DNA from: Alkalicoccobacillus murimartini
GTDB lineage: Bacteria; Bacillota; Bacilli; Bacillales; Bacillaceae_D
DNA: 64,000 bases
Direction of reading: 5' to 3'
Assembly: GCF_030813245.1 (NCBI RefSeq)
Contig: NZ_JAUSUA010000001.1
Coordinates: 868,001 to 932,000, forward strand
This document shows positions 1 to 7,590 of this stretch, piece by piece (position 1 is the stretch's first letter; each line of letters begins with the position of its first letter). Below the pieces are notes generated by a model. The model ran no database searches, was not told the origin of the DNA, and saw only the letters and a list, made by a program, of their open reading frames with translations. The position numbers and the translations under genes are program-made.

Positions 1-2
1 CA

Positions 3-131
3 TACACATTGATAAAGATGACCATTCGTATTCCTGGAAATGACTTTAGTTCATACACTGTTTTAGACTATACACACAACGTTATTTCTAGTAATGAAGC
101 GAAGAAGCTTTTAAAGTTTGCTCCAGATTAA
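3..131 (+). CDS. C-terminal end of an unidentified protein (partial)
   Basis: An open frame enters from the left edge and ends in TAA after 42 codons, with the C-terminal residues KKLLKFAPD. No family is recognisable from so short a tail. A hairpin with a T run follows 40 bases later, which supports this being the true end of a gene. Function unknown. Confidence 0.5.
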   Translation, partial: YTLIKMTIRIPGNDFSSYTVLDYTHNVISSNEAKKLLKFAPD

Positions 132-170
132 TACGTATTCTTATCTAATGTAACAATACAATATAAGATG

Positions 171-199
171 ACCACCTTTTAAATACAAGATGGTTTTTC
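171..199 (+). terminator. Terminator of the partial first gene
   Basis: Stem ACCACCTT (171-178) pairs with AAGATGGT (187-194) with one mismatch and is followed by TTTT. It lies just downstream of the gene that ends at 131. Confidence 0.55.
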
Positions 200-337
200 T
201 AATTATTATTTATTGTAATCACACATGAATAAGACTCGCATATATTGAATTTAAGCATCACCAATTCACCTCATTTTTACAGTCTAAATGACATAGTTGT
301 TATTTGCTTAATCACTGCTATTTATAATAGAAACAAA

Positions 338-369
338 AGAAAACAGTCACTTAATTTAAGCGACTGTTA
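338..369 (-). terminator. Terminator of the leftward two-gene unit
   Basis: On the minus strand AACAGTCGCTTA pairs with TAAGTGACTGTT (one G-U pair) and is followed by TTCTTTTG. It sits 13 bases after the stop of the gene at 382-645. The 250 bases between 132 and 381 otherwise hold no gene that I can see. Confidence 0.6.
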
Positions 370-381
370 ACAAACAACTTG

Positions 382-645
382 CTATGCATGATATTTGCAG
401 TATGCGTAGCCTGCACCTAGGATGATTAGTAGAATAAACAAAACAATAATTAATGAGTAATTATTTACGGCACCAATCACTGGAGGAGTCTCCTCGACAG
501 GTACTTCAACTTCTGGTACTTCGACTTCTGGTGTTTCTTCTAAACTTTTTTCAAACGTTTCAACAGTTGAACTTAATTCATCTAATTTTTTCTGAAATCT
601 AGGATCTTTCTTTGCTCGCTTTTCGTACTTCCTAATCATACTCAT
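382..645 (-). CDS. Small membrane protein with a C-terminal YjcZ-like segment
   Basis: 87 residues. Residues 1-40 are charged and probably helical (KRAKKDPRFQKKLDELS). Next comes a short Glu/Val/Pro linker with a repeated PEVEVPEVEVP unit, and then a single membrane segment near residues 63-80 ending in GAGYAYCKY. That last part (LIIVLFILLIILGAGY) looks like the hydrophobic motif of the YjcZ family of tiny Bacillus sporulation-associated proteins, here at the end of a longer soluble part. Its ATG overlaps the TAA of the upstream gene by one base, so translation is probably coupled. The exact function is unknown; a role at the forespore or coat is only a guess from the motif. Confidence 0.7.
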   Translation of the reverse strand: MSMIRKYEKRAKKDPRFQKKLDELSSTVETFEKSLEETPEVEVPEVEVPVEETPPVIGAVNNYSLIIVLFILLIILGAGYAYCKYHA

Positions 646-959
646 TATAACTGTAACCCTTCAATTCTTTTAGCTTCAAGAATTAACGTAAATCCCTCAT
701 CTTGAGTGAAATAAACTAGACCACTTTTTTTGTCATAACTCGAAAACCAAATGTCCTCATATACAGTTCCATTTTTTAAAGATAGATAGTCGATAAAATA
801 ACCTGGTAGAAGTTTTTCCAGAATGGATTCGATACCCTTTTCTTCATGTCTACGCTTATCTTCGTGATGTTCACATTTGCATTCCTTTTTGTGATCCTCC
901 TTGTCATTTTTACAATTGTTCTCCCCACTTTTTCCATGCATGAAATTATCCCAATTCAT
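645..959 (-). CDS. Hypothetical protein with a His/Cys-rich N-terminus
   Basis: 104 residues. The first 40 are very rich in Lys, Glu, His and Cys (KKECKCEHHEDKRRHEE), a stretch that could bind metal. The remainder (from about residue 44) looks like a compact beta-rich domain (LPGYFIDYLSLKNGTVYEDI) resembling small RNA- or coat-associated folds, but I cannot name it. The start is supported by AAAAAGGAGCG eight bases upstream. It is the first gene of a two-gene unit with the YjcZ-like gene. The minus strand near 1005-1015 has CATAGTAT, loosely like a sporulation sigma -10 element, but no convincing -35 was seen. Confidence 0.65.
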   Translation of the reverse strand: MNWDNFMHGKSGENNCKNDKEDHKKECKCEHHEDKRRHEEKGIESILEKLLPGYFIDYLSLKNGTVYEDIWFSSYDKKSGLVYFTQDEGFTLILEAKRIEGLQL

Positions 960-1064
960 AATAATCGCTCCTTTTTTTTAATTTTTTGTTACTCTACATA
1001 CTATGAGATAAGATTGTTTATGCATGGGGGAATTTTCTGATGTAAAAACACATTTCTTAATTAA

Positions 1065-1095
1065 TAGACAATGACCTTTTTAAATGAGTTATAAT
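1065..1095 (+). promoter_or_regulatory. Candidate sigma-A promoter
   Basis: TAGACA (1065-1070), a 19-base spacer and TATAAT (1090-1095) stand about 45 bases before the ATG at 1143. The -10 is perfect; the spacer is slightly long. Confidence 0.45.
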
Positions 1096-1142
1096 GTAAT
1101 AGAAATACATTTCTCCTAAAATTCAATAAGAAGGACATAATA

Positions 1143-1421
1143 ATGAAAAAACTCTACTTTGCCATTTGTCTACTTTTAATAAGTTTGATCTATGTGATTT
1201 CTAGAGTAACAAAAGATACGTTATATTTGTCTGATATGTCTGTTAGAGCTGATAATCCAGTAAGTCTAACATTGAACTCAATTAGCATCGATTCGGGTTT
1301 TGTGGAACCTACTATACCTGAATCGATCTATCACATTTGGATGACACCCGTTTATATTCTCGTGTTAATCGCTCTAGGCTTAACAATTTATACGTTTACA
1401 ACAAAAAAAAGAAACGGATAA
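1143..1421 (+). CDS. Small two-helix membrane protein, unknown function
   Basis: 92 residues with hydrophobic segments at about 4-20 and 68-85, a polar outside loop of about 45 residues between them and a basic tail (TTKKRNG). The N-terminal segment could instead be an uncleaved signal. AGAAGGAC before the ATG is an acceptable ribosome binding site. It is divergent from the gene at 645-959 and ends in a hairpin shared with the convergent frame at 1440-1640. No family recognised. Confidence 0.65.
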   Translation: MKKLYFAICLLLISLIYVISRVTKDTLYLSDMSVRADNPVSLTLNSISIDSGFVEPTIPESIYHIWMTPVYILVLIALGLTIYTFTTKKRNG

Positions 1422-1440
1422 TAGTATCCGCTTCTTTTTT
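1411..1440. terminator. Terminator between convergent genes
   Basis: GAAACGGATA (1411-1420) pairs with TATCCGCTTC (1425-1434) with one mismatch, followed by TTTTTT on the plus strand; A-rich sequence on the other side allows some function leftward too. It overlaps the last codons of the gene at 1143-1421. Confidence 0.7.
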
Positions 1441-1640
1441 TATTCATTGATTTCTTCTAGCAGCAGAATTGCCTGCTCTCTTACTTTCATCACTTTAGTA
1501 TCTTCTATCTCTACCTGTTTGTCACTCTCTTCAATAACATTACAAGATATAAATGGAAGGAAGGGCGCGACACAGATGTGGATCAGCTCATTTTCATTTC
1601 CCCAAAAAAGAAAATTTTGTAGTATACTGGAATAAAACAC
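1440..1640 (-). CDS. Possible small protein, unknown
   Basis: 66 codons are open. The C-terminal half (EESDKQVEIEDTKVMKVREQ) reads like a normal charged helix, and the opposite-strand frame looks like its shadow. The first 15 residues look random and no ribosome binding site precedes the ATG at 1640, so the true start, if the gene is real, is probably further in. The promoter of the next rightward gene overlaps its 5' end. Weak call. Confidence 0.3.
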   Translation of the reverse strand: MFYSSILQNFLFWGNENELIHICVAPFLPFISCNVIEESDKQVEIEDTKVMKVREQAILLLEEINE

Positions 1641-1659
1641 CTATAAGGATGTGACCAGT

Positions 1660-2028
1660 ATGAGCACGTTTAAAGAGCAAGTGGCTCCTCTCGGTAAAGT
1701 GTATTTAATCGTATATAGTAAGCACTTAGAAATACTTCAAAGTCTATTAGATTCAGATGAGAATATAATTACAATCGGAACCCAATCATCTAAAAGAAAC
1801 AGGTTATTCGCCATCACCGAAAACCGCTTAATCGTTGTAACGTTTGATGGAAAAGGTAAAGAACATCAAATATTCGAGCGAGATAAAATCCAAAACATAA
1901 GAGTTAAGCCTAAAATGCTTTATTATGATGTTTCTTTTAACTTCGATGAAGATAAATATAATTTCTTTCCTGATGAAGGCCATGCTCTCTTCTCACCTAT
2001 AACAGGTTCAGAAGTACATAATCAGTAA
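1660..2028 (+). CDS. YokE-like bacterial PH-domain protein
   Basis: 122 residues from ATG 1660. The frame is also open from GTG 1651, but AAGGATG (1645-1651) is correctly spaced only for 1660. The central part (residues about 30-105) has the beta-strand pattern of a bacterial pleckstrin-homology domain of the YokE type: NRLFAITENRLIVVTF followed by a basic strand and YDVSFNF. Such domains are usually intracellular adaptors of unclear partner. No membrane segment is seen. TATACT at 1623-1628 is a plausible -10. A tight hairpin follows the stop. Confidence 0.65.
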   Translation: MSTFKEQVAPLGKVYLIVYSKHLEILQSLLDSDENIITIGTQSSKRNRLFAITENRLIVVTFDGKGKEHQIFERDKIQNIRVKPKMLYYDVSFNFDEDKYNFFPDEGHALFSPITGSEVHNQ

Positions 2029-2047
2029 GGGGCTTCGGCTCCTTTTT
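2027..2047 (+). terminator. Terminator after the PH-domain gene
   Basis: AAGGGGC, loop TTCG, GCTCCTT, then TTTT. A classic tetraloop hairpin starting inside the stop codon. Confidence 0.85.
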
Positions 2048-2232
2048 TATCGTTCACCCGACAAGATTGGAGAGTGAGGTATGAGCAAATTTACGTACAT
2101 TGTTTAGGACGTACGTTCTGTTTGCAGAGATAAAATAAGAGAATGTTTCCACTCCCTCTTTGGCCGTTAATACTTTCCGTCTAGATAATGTCCGACCTTC
2201 TCTAACTTGTTGTTGCTCTCCTTGCTATTAAG

Positions 2233-2397
2233 TTAAGACTTCCCTTTATCATCTGTCGTGAGATGCCCTTTACTTTCTTCTCTCACATAGATGCCTACCT
2301 TCTGAGGGTTATCTTCACTAGTCCAACCATTCATTACTATGTAGCCGAATTTAAGGTCCCCTCCTTTAAGAGTTAATAGAAGCCTCGACCTTCTCAC
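2233..2397 (-). other. Possible decayed or very short gene in a 600-base gap
   Basis: Between 2048 and 2666 no ordinary gene is present. On the minus strand 54 codons from GTG 2397 are open and part of the product (DLKFGYIVMNGWTSEDNPQK, then VGIYVREESKG) reads like real protein. The best ribosome binding site in the area (AAAGGAGGGG) is inside this frame, 24 bases before an internal ATG, so it does not fit either start. It may be the remnant of a gene or a short gene with a frameshift. Confidence 0.25.
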
Positions 2398-2666
2398 TTC
2401 TTACAATCAATAACCGTACGATGCGATATACTTTTGAGGCATACATTCTTCTCGCAAACTCTCTTCTCCTTTGGGTTGGTTTTTCAGTAACTATCCCATC
2501 AAACTTGATAAAGCGCCCTGCAGACAAAATGAAAACGAAGAAGCCCGAAAAGCTTTTAAAAAAAAGGTGATTACATCAATCATGTACCCTAACCCATCAC
2601 CCTTGTCACCCCCTCCCCCTAACCAACATAGGCTATTGTACTAAGTTCATGAGGGAGAGGGTTAGT

Positions 2667-4094
2667 TTGGTTGAGCTGACGCTGGCGCATTGGGTGTATT
2701 TGGCTGGGACGGTTTTGATTATTTTGACGATGTTGGTTCGGCAGAATGTGTTGGTTCCATCTTTATTGATGACATTTGTGGTTGGTTGGATGTATATGGG
2801 TTCGTTTGCGGAGGGGCTTCAGACGATTTTTAGTGCGAGTCTGGTGGCGGCTGCGGAGTTGTTTAATATCTTCTTAATCATTACGGTCATGACGGCGCTT
2901 TTGCATTCGTTACAGGCATTACAGGCAGATGAGCGGATGGTGCGTCCGTTTGGGTATGTAATGAAGACGGGGCATTCGTCGTTTTGGGTGTTGGCTTTGA
3001 TTACGTATGGGATTTCGTTGTTTTTTTGGCCGACGCCTGCTGTTCCCCTAGTTGGAGCGATTTTGATTCCTGTTGCGATTAAGGCGGGTCTGCCACCAAT
3101 GGCGACGGGTGTAGCGATTGCGATTGCTGGCCAGGGGATGGCGTTGTCATCGGATTACATGATTAAGATTGCTCCGATGCTTAGTGCAACAGCAGCTGGA
3201 GTTGAGGTGTCTTCTGTGGCTGATAAAGCATTAGTGCTTTCGCTTATTACAGGTATAACGGCTTTGCTTCTGGCTTACGTTCGCTTGCGAAAAACTATTC
3301 GGAAGCCCTCAATCCGACATTGGCATACTTGGGCCAAAATCAATAGTACAGAGAAAGTTCGGGCGTCTCGGCTTCAGTCTGAAAAAGAAGCGACGTCGAG
3401 TCTTGTCTTTGCAATTGTTGTCCCTCTAGCTTTTTTAGCGATTGTTGCTTATATGGTGTATGCGACACTTACTGAAGGAGCATCTCTTGAGTGCGGTGCT
3501 GGTGCGGCTTTGATTGGTGGCGTAGCTGTATTATTAATGATAACAGCAAGTGTTGTGTTTAACTGGAGACAATCGTTGAATCAGGTCAGTGATCATCTAG
3601 TGGAAGGGTTCACGTTTGCTTTTCGGGCCATGGGTCCGGTTATTCCAATTGCCGGCTTTTTCTTCTTAGGAAGCGGCGAAATCTCTGCGAAAATTTTTGC
3701 TTTAGATCAAGGAGTGCAGGCGCCTTCGTTTTTATTTGAGTTGGTGGAAGCCGGTCAGCATTATATTCCGGAGAATCCATTCTTTGCAGGGTTTGGGCTT
3801 CTCATTGTAGGCATGGTCACTGGACTCGATGGGTCAGGCTTCTCTGGACTGCCTTTGGTTGGTGCACTATCAGGAGCCTTGGCACCAACCGTTGGTGTAG
3901 ATGCTGCCACACTTGCGGCGATTGGGCAGATGGGAGCAGTTTGGGTTGGTGGCGGTACATTAATCGCCTGGTCATCCATCGTAGCTGTTGCTGGTTTTGC
4001 CAAGGTATCTGTTATTGAGCTTGTTCGACAATGTTTTATACCGGTTATTACAGGGTTAATTCTTTCTACGATTGTGGCGATTCTGTTGTTTTAG
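2667..4094 (+). CDS. Multispanning membrane transporter-like protein
   Basis: About 475 residues and some 11-12 hydrophobic segments. Two glycine/proline-rich re-entrant-like stretches stand out: FFWPTPAVPLVGAILIPVAI and, near the C-terminus, GLDGSGFSGLPLVGAL. This architecture resembles the ion-transporter superfamily (NhaC/DcuC/CitM type), but the substrate cannot be read. The frame is open from ATG 2649, but GAGGGAGAGGG lies ideally for TTG 2667, giving MVELTLAHWVYLAG, so I use 2667. The first third uses many TTG and GCG codons, unlike its neighbours. It overlaps the convergent phosphoesterase gene by 29 bases. Confidence 0.7.
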   Translation: MVELTLAHWVYLAGTVLIILTMLVRQNVLVPSLLMTFVVGWMYMGSFAEGLQTIFSASLVAAAELFNIFLIITVMTALLHSLQALQADERMVRPFGYVMKTGHSSFWVLALITYGISLFFWPTPAVPLVGAILIPVAIKAGLPPMATGVAIAIAGQGMALSSDYMIKIAPMLSATAAGVEVSSVADKALVLSLITGITALLLAYVRLRKTIRKPSIRHWHTWAKINSTEKVRASRLQSEKEATSSLVFAIVVPLAFLAIVAYMVYATLTEGASLECGAGAALIGGVAVLLMITASVVFNWRQSLNQVSDHLVEGFTFAFRAMGPVIPIAGFFFLGSGEISAKIFALDQGVQAPSFLFELVEAGQHYIPENPFFAGFGLLIVGMVTGLDGSGFSGLPLVGALSGALAPTVGVDAATLAAIGQMGAVWVGGGTLIAWSSIVAVAGFAKVSVIELVRQCFIPVITGLILSTIVAILLF

Positions 4095-4947
4095 ATAATG
4101 TAACAACCGTCATCTCTGGGCGGTTAAATAGTCGCTGCGGAATAACGCTGTTACCGAGTCCTCGGTTCACAATCATGGTTGTTTCATTATAATGATAGGA
4201 ACCCGATGTATAATCAGGAAAAAAACCTTGGCCAGGAGCTACCAGCCCACCTATAAAAGGTAGTCGGACTTGGCCTCCATGTGCATGACCCGTAAATACT
4301 AAGTCAATTGGCCACTCTGTATACACTGAAAACCATTCAGGACGGTGAGACAATAGAATGGTAAAAACCTGTTCTTCAGAGGTGTCCTCAAAGGCAGCCT
4401 CAATGGAAGCTTCGATAGCTTTGTCTTCAGCCATTCCTGGAGAAAAATCAGGATCTGCTATCCCTAATAGATTAATAGATGCTCCACTAGACTCAAGCGA
4501 AACAGCTGCATCATTTATAACAATCGCTCCTGCTTCCACAAGTTGTGGTTCCAGTTCATCATAGTTTCCTGAATGCCACTCATGGTTGCCTGTCACATAA
4601 TATACTGTCGCAACGTCTGTTAGCTTTTCAATAAGCTCGATAGCTGGTGCTGCCTGATACCTTCTACTGTCAATGATATCTCCTGTAAAAACGATGACGT
4701 CAGGCTGTGCATCTTTCACTTTACCTACTAACGGTTGTTGATCGCGTCCAAATTGTTTGTTATGTAGATCCGATAACTGAACGATACGGTACCCTTCCAA
4801 TTCATCCGGGAGTGTCTCAGCTTCAATTACTAGTTCAGTCGTTTCGATCGTATTATTTTGATCATACAAAAACCAACCTACTAATAATACGACGATAAAA
4901 AATATTGTGATGATTCTGCCGCGATAGCGATACAGTGTCGTGATCAT
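4066..4947 (-). CDS. Membrane-anchored metallophosphoesterase (YkuE/YaeI-like)
   Basis: 293 residues. A single N-terminal membrane segment (about 14-32) anchors a calcineurin-like phosphoesterase domain outside the membrane or at its face. All metal-binding motifs are present: SDLHNKQF, FTGDIIDSR, TGNHEW, LSHRPEW and FTGHAHGGQ. The related YkuE and YaeI proteins are phosphodiesterases; YaeI can act on UDP-sugar lipids. ATG 4947 is chosen because AAAGGGAC stands 8 bases upstream; the longer frame begins with TTG 4971 and has no ribosome binding site. Convergent overlap of 29 bases with the transporter-like gene. Confidence 0.85.
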   Translation of the reverse strand: MITTLYRYRGRIITIFFIVVLLVGWFLYDQNNTIETTELVIEAETLPDELEGYRIVQLSDLHNKQFGRDQQPLVGKVKDAQPDVIVFTGDIIDSRRYQAAPAIELIEKLTDVATVYYVTGNHEWHSGNYDELEPQLVEAGAIVINDAAVSLESSGASINLLGIADPDFSPGMAEDKAIEASIEAAFEDTSEEQVFTILLSHRPEWFSVYTEWPIDLVFTGHAHGGQVRLPFIGGLVAPGQGFFPDYTSGSYHYNETTMIVNRGLGNSVIPQRLFNRPEMTVVTLSKTTESPQS

Positions 4948-5043
4948 ACCTATACGTCCCTTTCTTAACAAGAATGGCTTCAGTTAGTATAGTCGATCTT
5001 CGCAGAGAGAGCAATGCATGGGGATGGCTGCTTTGTTCAAACC

Positions 5044-5088
5044 AAAAACCTCCCATTCTGCATAAGCAGAACAGGAGGCGATTTTTTT
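5044..5088. terminator. Terminator with T runs on both sides
   Basis: CCTCC..TTCTGC pairs with GCAGAA..GGAGG (5049-5078) around an ATAA loop, with a two-base internal mismatch. A TTTTT run follows in the minus direction and TTTTTTT in the plus direction. It ends the small gene at 5087-5215. Confidence 0.75.
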
Positions 5089-5215
5089 ACTTATCTTTTT
5101 TTTCTTTATCTTTATCTTTGTCTTGTTCGATCGTTCCATCTTCTAAACTTTTATCGAACAGATCCTTCGTTTCTTCTTCACCTGATTTGTTTTGATCTTT
5201 GTTCTTTTCACTCAT
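5087..5215 (-). CDS. Tiny hydrophilic Lys/Asp-rich protein
   Basis: 42 residues, no hydrophobic stretch, with a C-terminal run of alternating Asp and Lys (DKDKDKEKKDK). Start supported by AAAGGAAG nine bases before ATG 5215 and end by a strong terminator. Composition suggests an unfolded cytoplasmic peptide; no family recognised. It lies between the protease gene and the phosphoesterase gene, same strand. Confidence 0.55.
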   Translation of the reverse strand: MSEKNKDQNKSGEEETKDLFDKSLEDGTIEQDKDKDKEKKDK

Positions 5216-5273
5216 GCAAACACTTCCTTTCTCTCTATAAGGTACTATACCCATATAGGGGAAAAGTTAAGCA

Positions 5274-6056
5274 TTAATTTTTTTCAGCTAAAAAGTCGTG
5301 GACAAGATTAATTGGAATCGCAAGACCTACAGATTCTTCCTCACTCCTGAACCCTGGAACGGTTTTCGCATAGACAACGCCAATGACTTCACCTGACTCA
5401 GAGATAACGGGACTGCCACTATGACCTTGGAAAATACTTGCATCAATGCGAACGGCATCGTATTGCCGCTGACTTTCAATAATCCGTCCGCTGATGGCAA
5501 TTTGATTATGGGTCATTGGATTGCCTACGATATAAACTGGCTCGTCACCGCCATCTGTCTCATCTTGGCTTAAGGTTAATGCCGGGTGATCTCCATCTGA
5601 CTCAATCTGTATTTGTGCCAGGTCCGCTTCCTCGTCTTCATTAATTACTTCTCCTTGATACTTAACTCCCTCTGCTGTAGTAATAATAAGAGGTCCATCT
5701 CCATCGGCTACGTGATGATTAGTGAGAATCCGTCCATCTTCCTCATAAAAGAACCCTGTGCCTCTTGATTGATCTCGTTGAACCGTCACGACACTTTCTT
5801 TGTATAGTTCAATCTCAGGGTTGCCAGAGAGTTCTTCAGATTGACTGAGTAGGTCACGCCCATCTTGACCAAAATGTTGGAAAAGAAAAGCACCAGCATT
5901 TCCGATTAAAATCAGAGAAATCACAAGTGCACCAATCTTTACCCACCATTTAGGTTTTTTTTGTTTTTCATTTGGCTCAGGCAAAAAATCCTCGGCCTCT
6001 GGTTCGCCTTCCATGATCTCTTCTTTGCGGCGGTCATCCCAATCCTGATCGTGCAT
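5274..6056 (-). CDS. Membrane-anchored trypsin-like serine protease without PDZ domain
   Basis: 260 residues. Acidic cytoplasmic N-terminus, membrane segment at about 41-60, then an HtrA-like protease domain. The triad is visible: His115 in TNHHV, Asp145 in EADLA, Ser213 in GHSGSP. HtrA proteins carry C-terminal PDZ domains; here the chain stops right after the protease fold (LVHDFLAEKN), so substrate recognition must differ. ATG 6056 is chosen because GAGGTGA lies 6 bases upstream; GTG 6065 would fall inside that site. Likely role: quality control at the membrane outer face. Confidence 0.85.
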   Translation of the reverse strand: MHDQDWDDRRKEEIMEGEPEAEDFLPEPNEKQKKPKWWVKIGALVISLILIGNAGAFLFQHFGQDGRDLLSQSEELSGNPEIELYKESVVTVQRDQSRGTGFFYEEDGRILTNHHVADGDGPLIITTAEGVKYQGEVINEDEEADLAQIQIESDGDHPALTLSQDETDGGDEPVYIVGNPMTHNQIAISGRIIESQRQYDAVRIDASIFQGHSGSPVISESGEVIGVVYAKTVPGFRSEEESVGLAIPINLVHDFLAEKN

Positions 6057-6073
6057 TACACTCACCTCTTGCT

Positions 6074-6099
6074 AAAAAAGACCTGAGTGAATTCAGGCC
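6074..6099 (-). terminator. Terminator of the ytvA-yycC unit
   Basis: GGCCTGA, loop ATTCAC, TCAGGTC (one G-U pair), then TTTTTT on the minus strand. Overlaps the last codons of the YycC gene. Confidence 0.75.
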
Positions 6100-6248
6100 T
6101 CTTTCTCACTTTGATCTTCTTTTTTTGCAAGGTTCGTTAATTCAGCTAGTAAGATATGTTGAGGCATATGAACTAAATGTTCAATTGGCACGTTTAAATG
6201 TTCAGCTAATTTTTGTGCAGTTTCTGGTGATAATTGTAGGGGTCTCAT
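6093..6248 (-). CDS. yycC: YycC-like small protein
   Basis: 51 residues, starting MRPLQLSPETAQKLAEHLNV and containing HMPQHILLAEL, a pattern I recognise from the YycC family of Bacillus (about 45-50 residues, function unknown, probably helical and cytoplasmic). Its ATG overlaps the stop codon of the LOV-STAS gene (ATGA), so the two are translated together. It ends in a terminator, making a two-gene unit with ytvA. Pairing with a photoreceptor gene may be chance or may point to a common output. Confidence 0.8.
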   Translation of the reverse strand: MRPLQLSPETAQKLAEHLNVPIEHLVHMPQHILLAELTNLAKKEDQSEKEA

Positions 6249-7045
6249 GATTCATTCTCTCCTTTATCTAGTAAATAAAGCTCGCTTAGAATTTTCTTTA
6301 CGGAGCTCGCCGTTTTAATGGCATGTAATCCTTCTCTATCTAACTGAATGGACTTCATTGCAAGATCTGGTCTCATTCCACATACAATGAGCTCTGTCCC
6401 AATAAGCGTTAATACATCACGTAGTCTATAGATTCCATCAACTACTTCATCATCAAACGTTTCTAGTCCTGAAAGATCAAGTACCAATGTTTCGGTCTTG
6501 AGCTTCACTGTCTCAGACGTAATCTGGCTAAACATTTCCGTAAATCGTTCTCCATCCACTTGTCCAATAAGTGGTAAGACAGCAAGACCATCCAATAAAG
6601 GCACAATCGGTGTTGAGATAGACCTGATTTGCTCAAGAGAATGTTTGTACTCATTCTCTGTTAATTTTTGATCCGTTATATCTTTTTGAATGCCAACAAA
6701 ATAATGTTTATCTTCTTTTTCAAGATAGACCGGGTCTATTGTTAACTCATTCCAGAATGGCTTCCCGTTTTTCTTATAGTTTAGAATTTCAATGGTAATG
6801 GATTCTCGTTTTTGAATGGCCTCACGAAGTAATTGCACCGATTCAGGATCTGTGTCTTCGCCTTGTAAAAATCGACAATTGGTTTGTAACGTTTCTTCAA
6901 CCGTATAACCCGTCATTGACGTGAAGCCTTTACTTACATAGATGATCTCGTTATCGGGTAGATCAGGGTCCGTAACAAGAATGCCCACTCTAGTATAATC
7001 AAGGATTTCTACTAATAATTCTGCTTGTTCAATAATCGCTTTCAA
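6245..7045 (-). CDS. ytvA: Blue-light photoreceptor YtvA (LOV-STAS)
   Basis: 266 residues, the usual length. LOV domain at about 10-130 with the flavin-adduct motif NCRFLQG, Cys57 being the photoactive cysteine; the linker has the DITDQK sequence; a STAS domain runs from about 148 to 260 (LVLDLSGLETFDDEVVDGIY). In B. subtilis YtvA binds FMN and, when lit, activates the sigma-B general stress response through the stressosome. All residues of the LOV core seen here look intact. GGAGGG stands before the ATG. No sigma-B promoter was found upstream. Confidence 0.92.
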   Translation of the reverse strand: MKAIIEQAELLVEILDYTRVGILVTDPDLPDNEIIYVSKGFTSMTGYTVEETLQTNCRFLQGEDTDPESVQLLREAIQKRESITIEILNYKKNGKPFWNELTIDPVYLEKEDKHYFVGIQKDITDQKLTENEYKHSLEQIRSISTPIVPLLDGLAVLPLIGQVDGERFTEMFSQITSETVKLKTETLVLDLSGLETFDDEVVDGIYRLRDVLTLIGTELIVCGMRPDLAMKSIQLDREGLHAIKTASSVKKILSELYLLDKGENES

Positions 7046-7108
7046 TGATTAACCCTCCAATTTTCATGGACAAACGTATCTATTTCTAAAGATTAAAAGT
7101 CTCGTTCA

Positions 7109-7137
7109 TTGCCTGTAGCATGTCTTTGAAATATAAT
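7109..7137 (+). promoter_or_regulatory. Sigma-A promoter of the yojF-bshB2-ypcP unit
   Basis: TTGCCT (7109-7114), 17 bases, TATAAT (7132-7137). It lies about 75 bases before the yojF start in the divergent region with ytvA. Confidence 0.7.
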
Positions 7138-7213
7138 AAGATACACTAATCGTAACTTTTTTCATAAAGACGGTCAATTTATTTACTTATTAAAGCCTGG
7201 AGGGTACAGTCAT

Positions 7214-7561
7214 ATGAAACCTATAATCACCGAAGAAGCGCAACAACAAATAAACAAATACGCGAATACAACGGTATATATACATCTAGAAACAACAAAT
7301 GGAGCGTATGCGACTCACAACAATGCTGACTTCTTTTCAGCAAGTGCTTATATTAGAAATGCGAAAGTTCACATTGAACATGGTAAAATCCTCGGTGAAG
7401 GTCCGTATCGAGTAGGACTAAAAATTGATATCGGTTGGGTTTATGCTGAAGGACTTACACATGTTGAAGCTGATCAAGAAGGTCGTCTTTTATTTGCTGG
7501 GCATGGAGCTGAAGGAAAACTTGCAGTAGCCCTTCAAATTAGTCAAACACCATTTGAATAA
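7214..7561 (+). CDS. yojF: YojF family protein (DUF1806)
   Basis: 115 residues, matching the YojF family in length and in the segments YIHLETTNGAYA and KIDIGWVYAEGLTH. YojF is a small cytoplasmic beta-rich protein of unknown function that nearly always precedes the bacillithiol deacetylase gene bshB2 (yojG), as here with a 29-base gap, which suggests an accessory role in thiol metabolism. The start has GGAGGG upstream with suitable spacing. Confidence 0.9.
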   Translation: MKPIITEEAQQQINKYANTTVYIHLETTNGAYATHNNADFFSASAYIRNAKVHIEHGKILGEGPYRVGLKIDIGWVYAEGLTHVEADQEGRLLFAGHGAEGKLAVALQISQTPFE

Positions 7562-7590
7562 TATATTTAGAAAGATAGGAGCGGTTCTAA

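Noticed and set aside
7046-7213. Sigma-B promoter before ytvA
   Set aside because: GTTTGT-N14-GGGTTA was seen but overlaps the ribosome binding site, leaving no leader; not credible.
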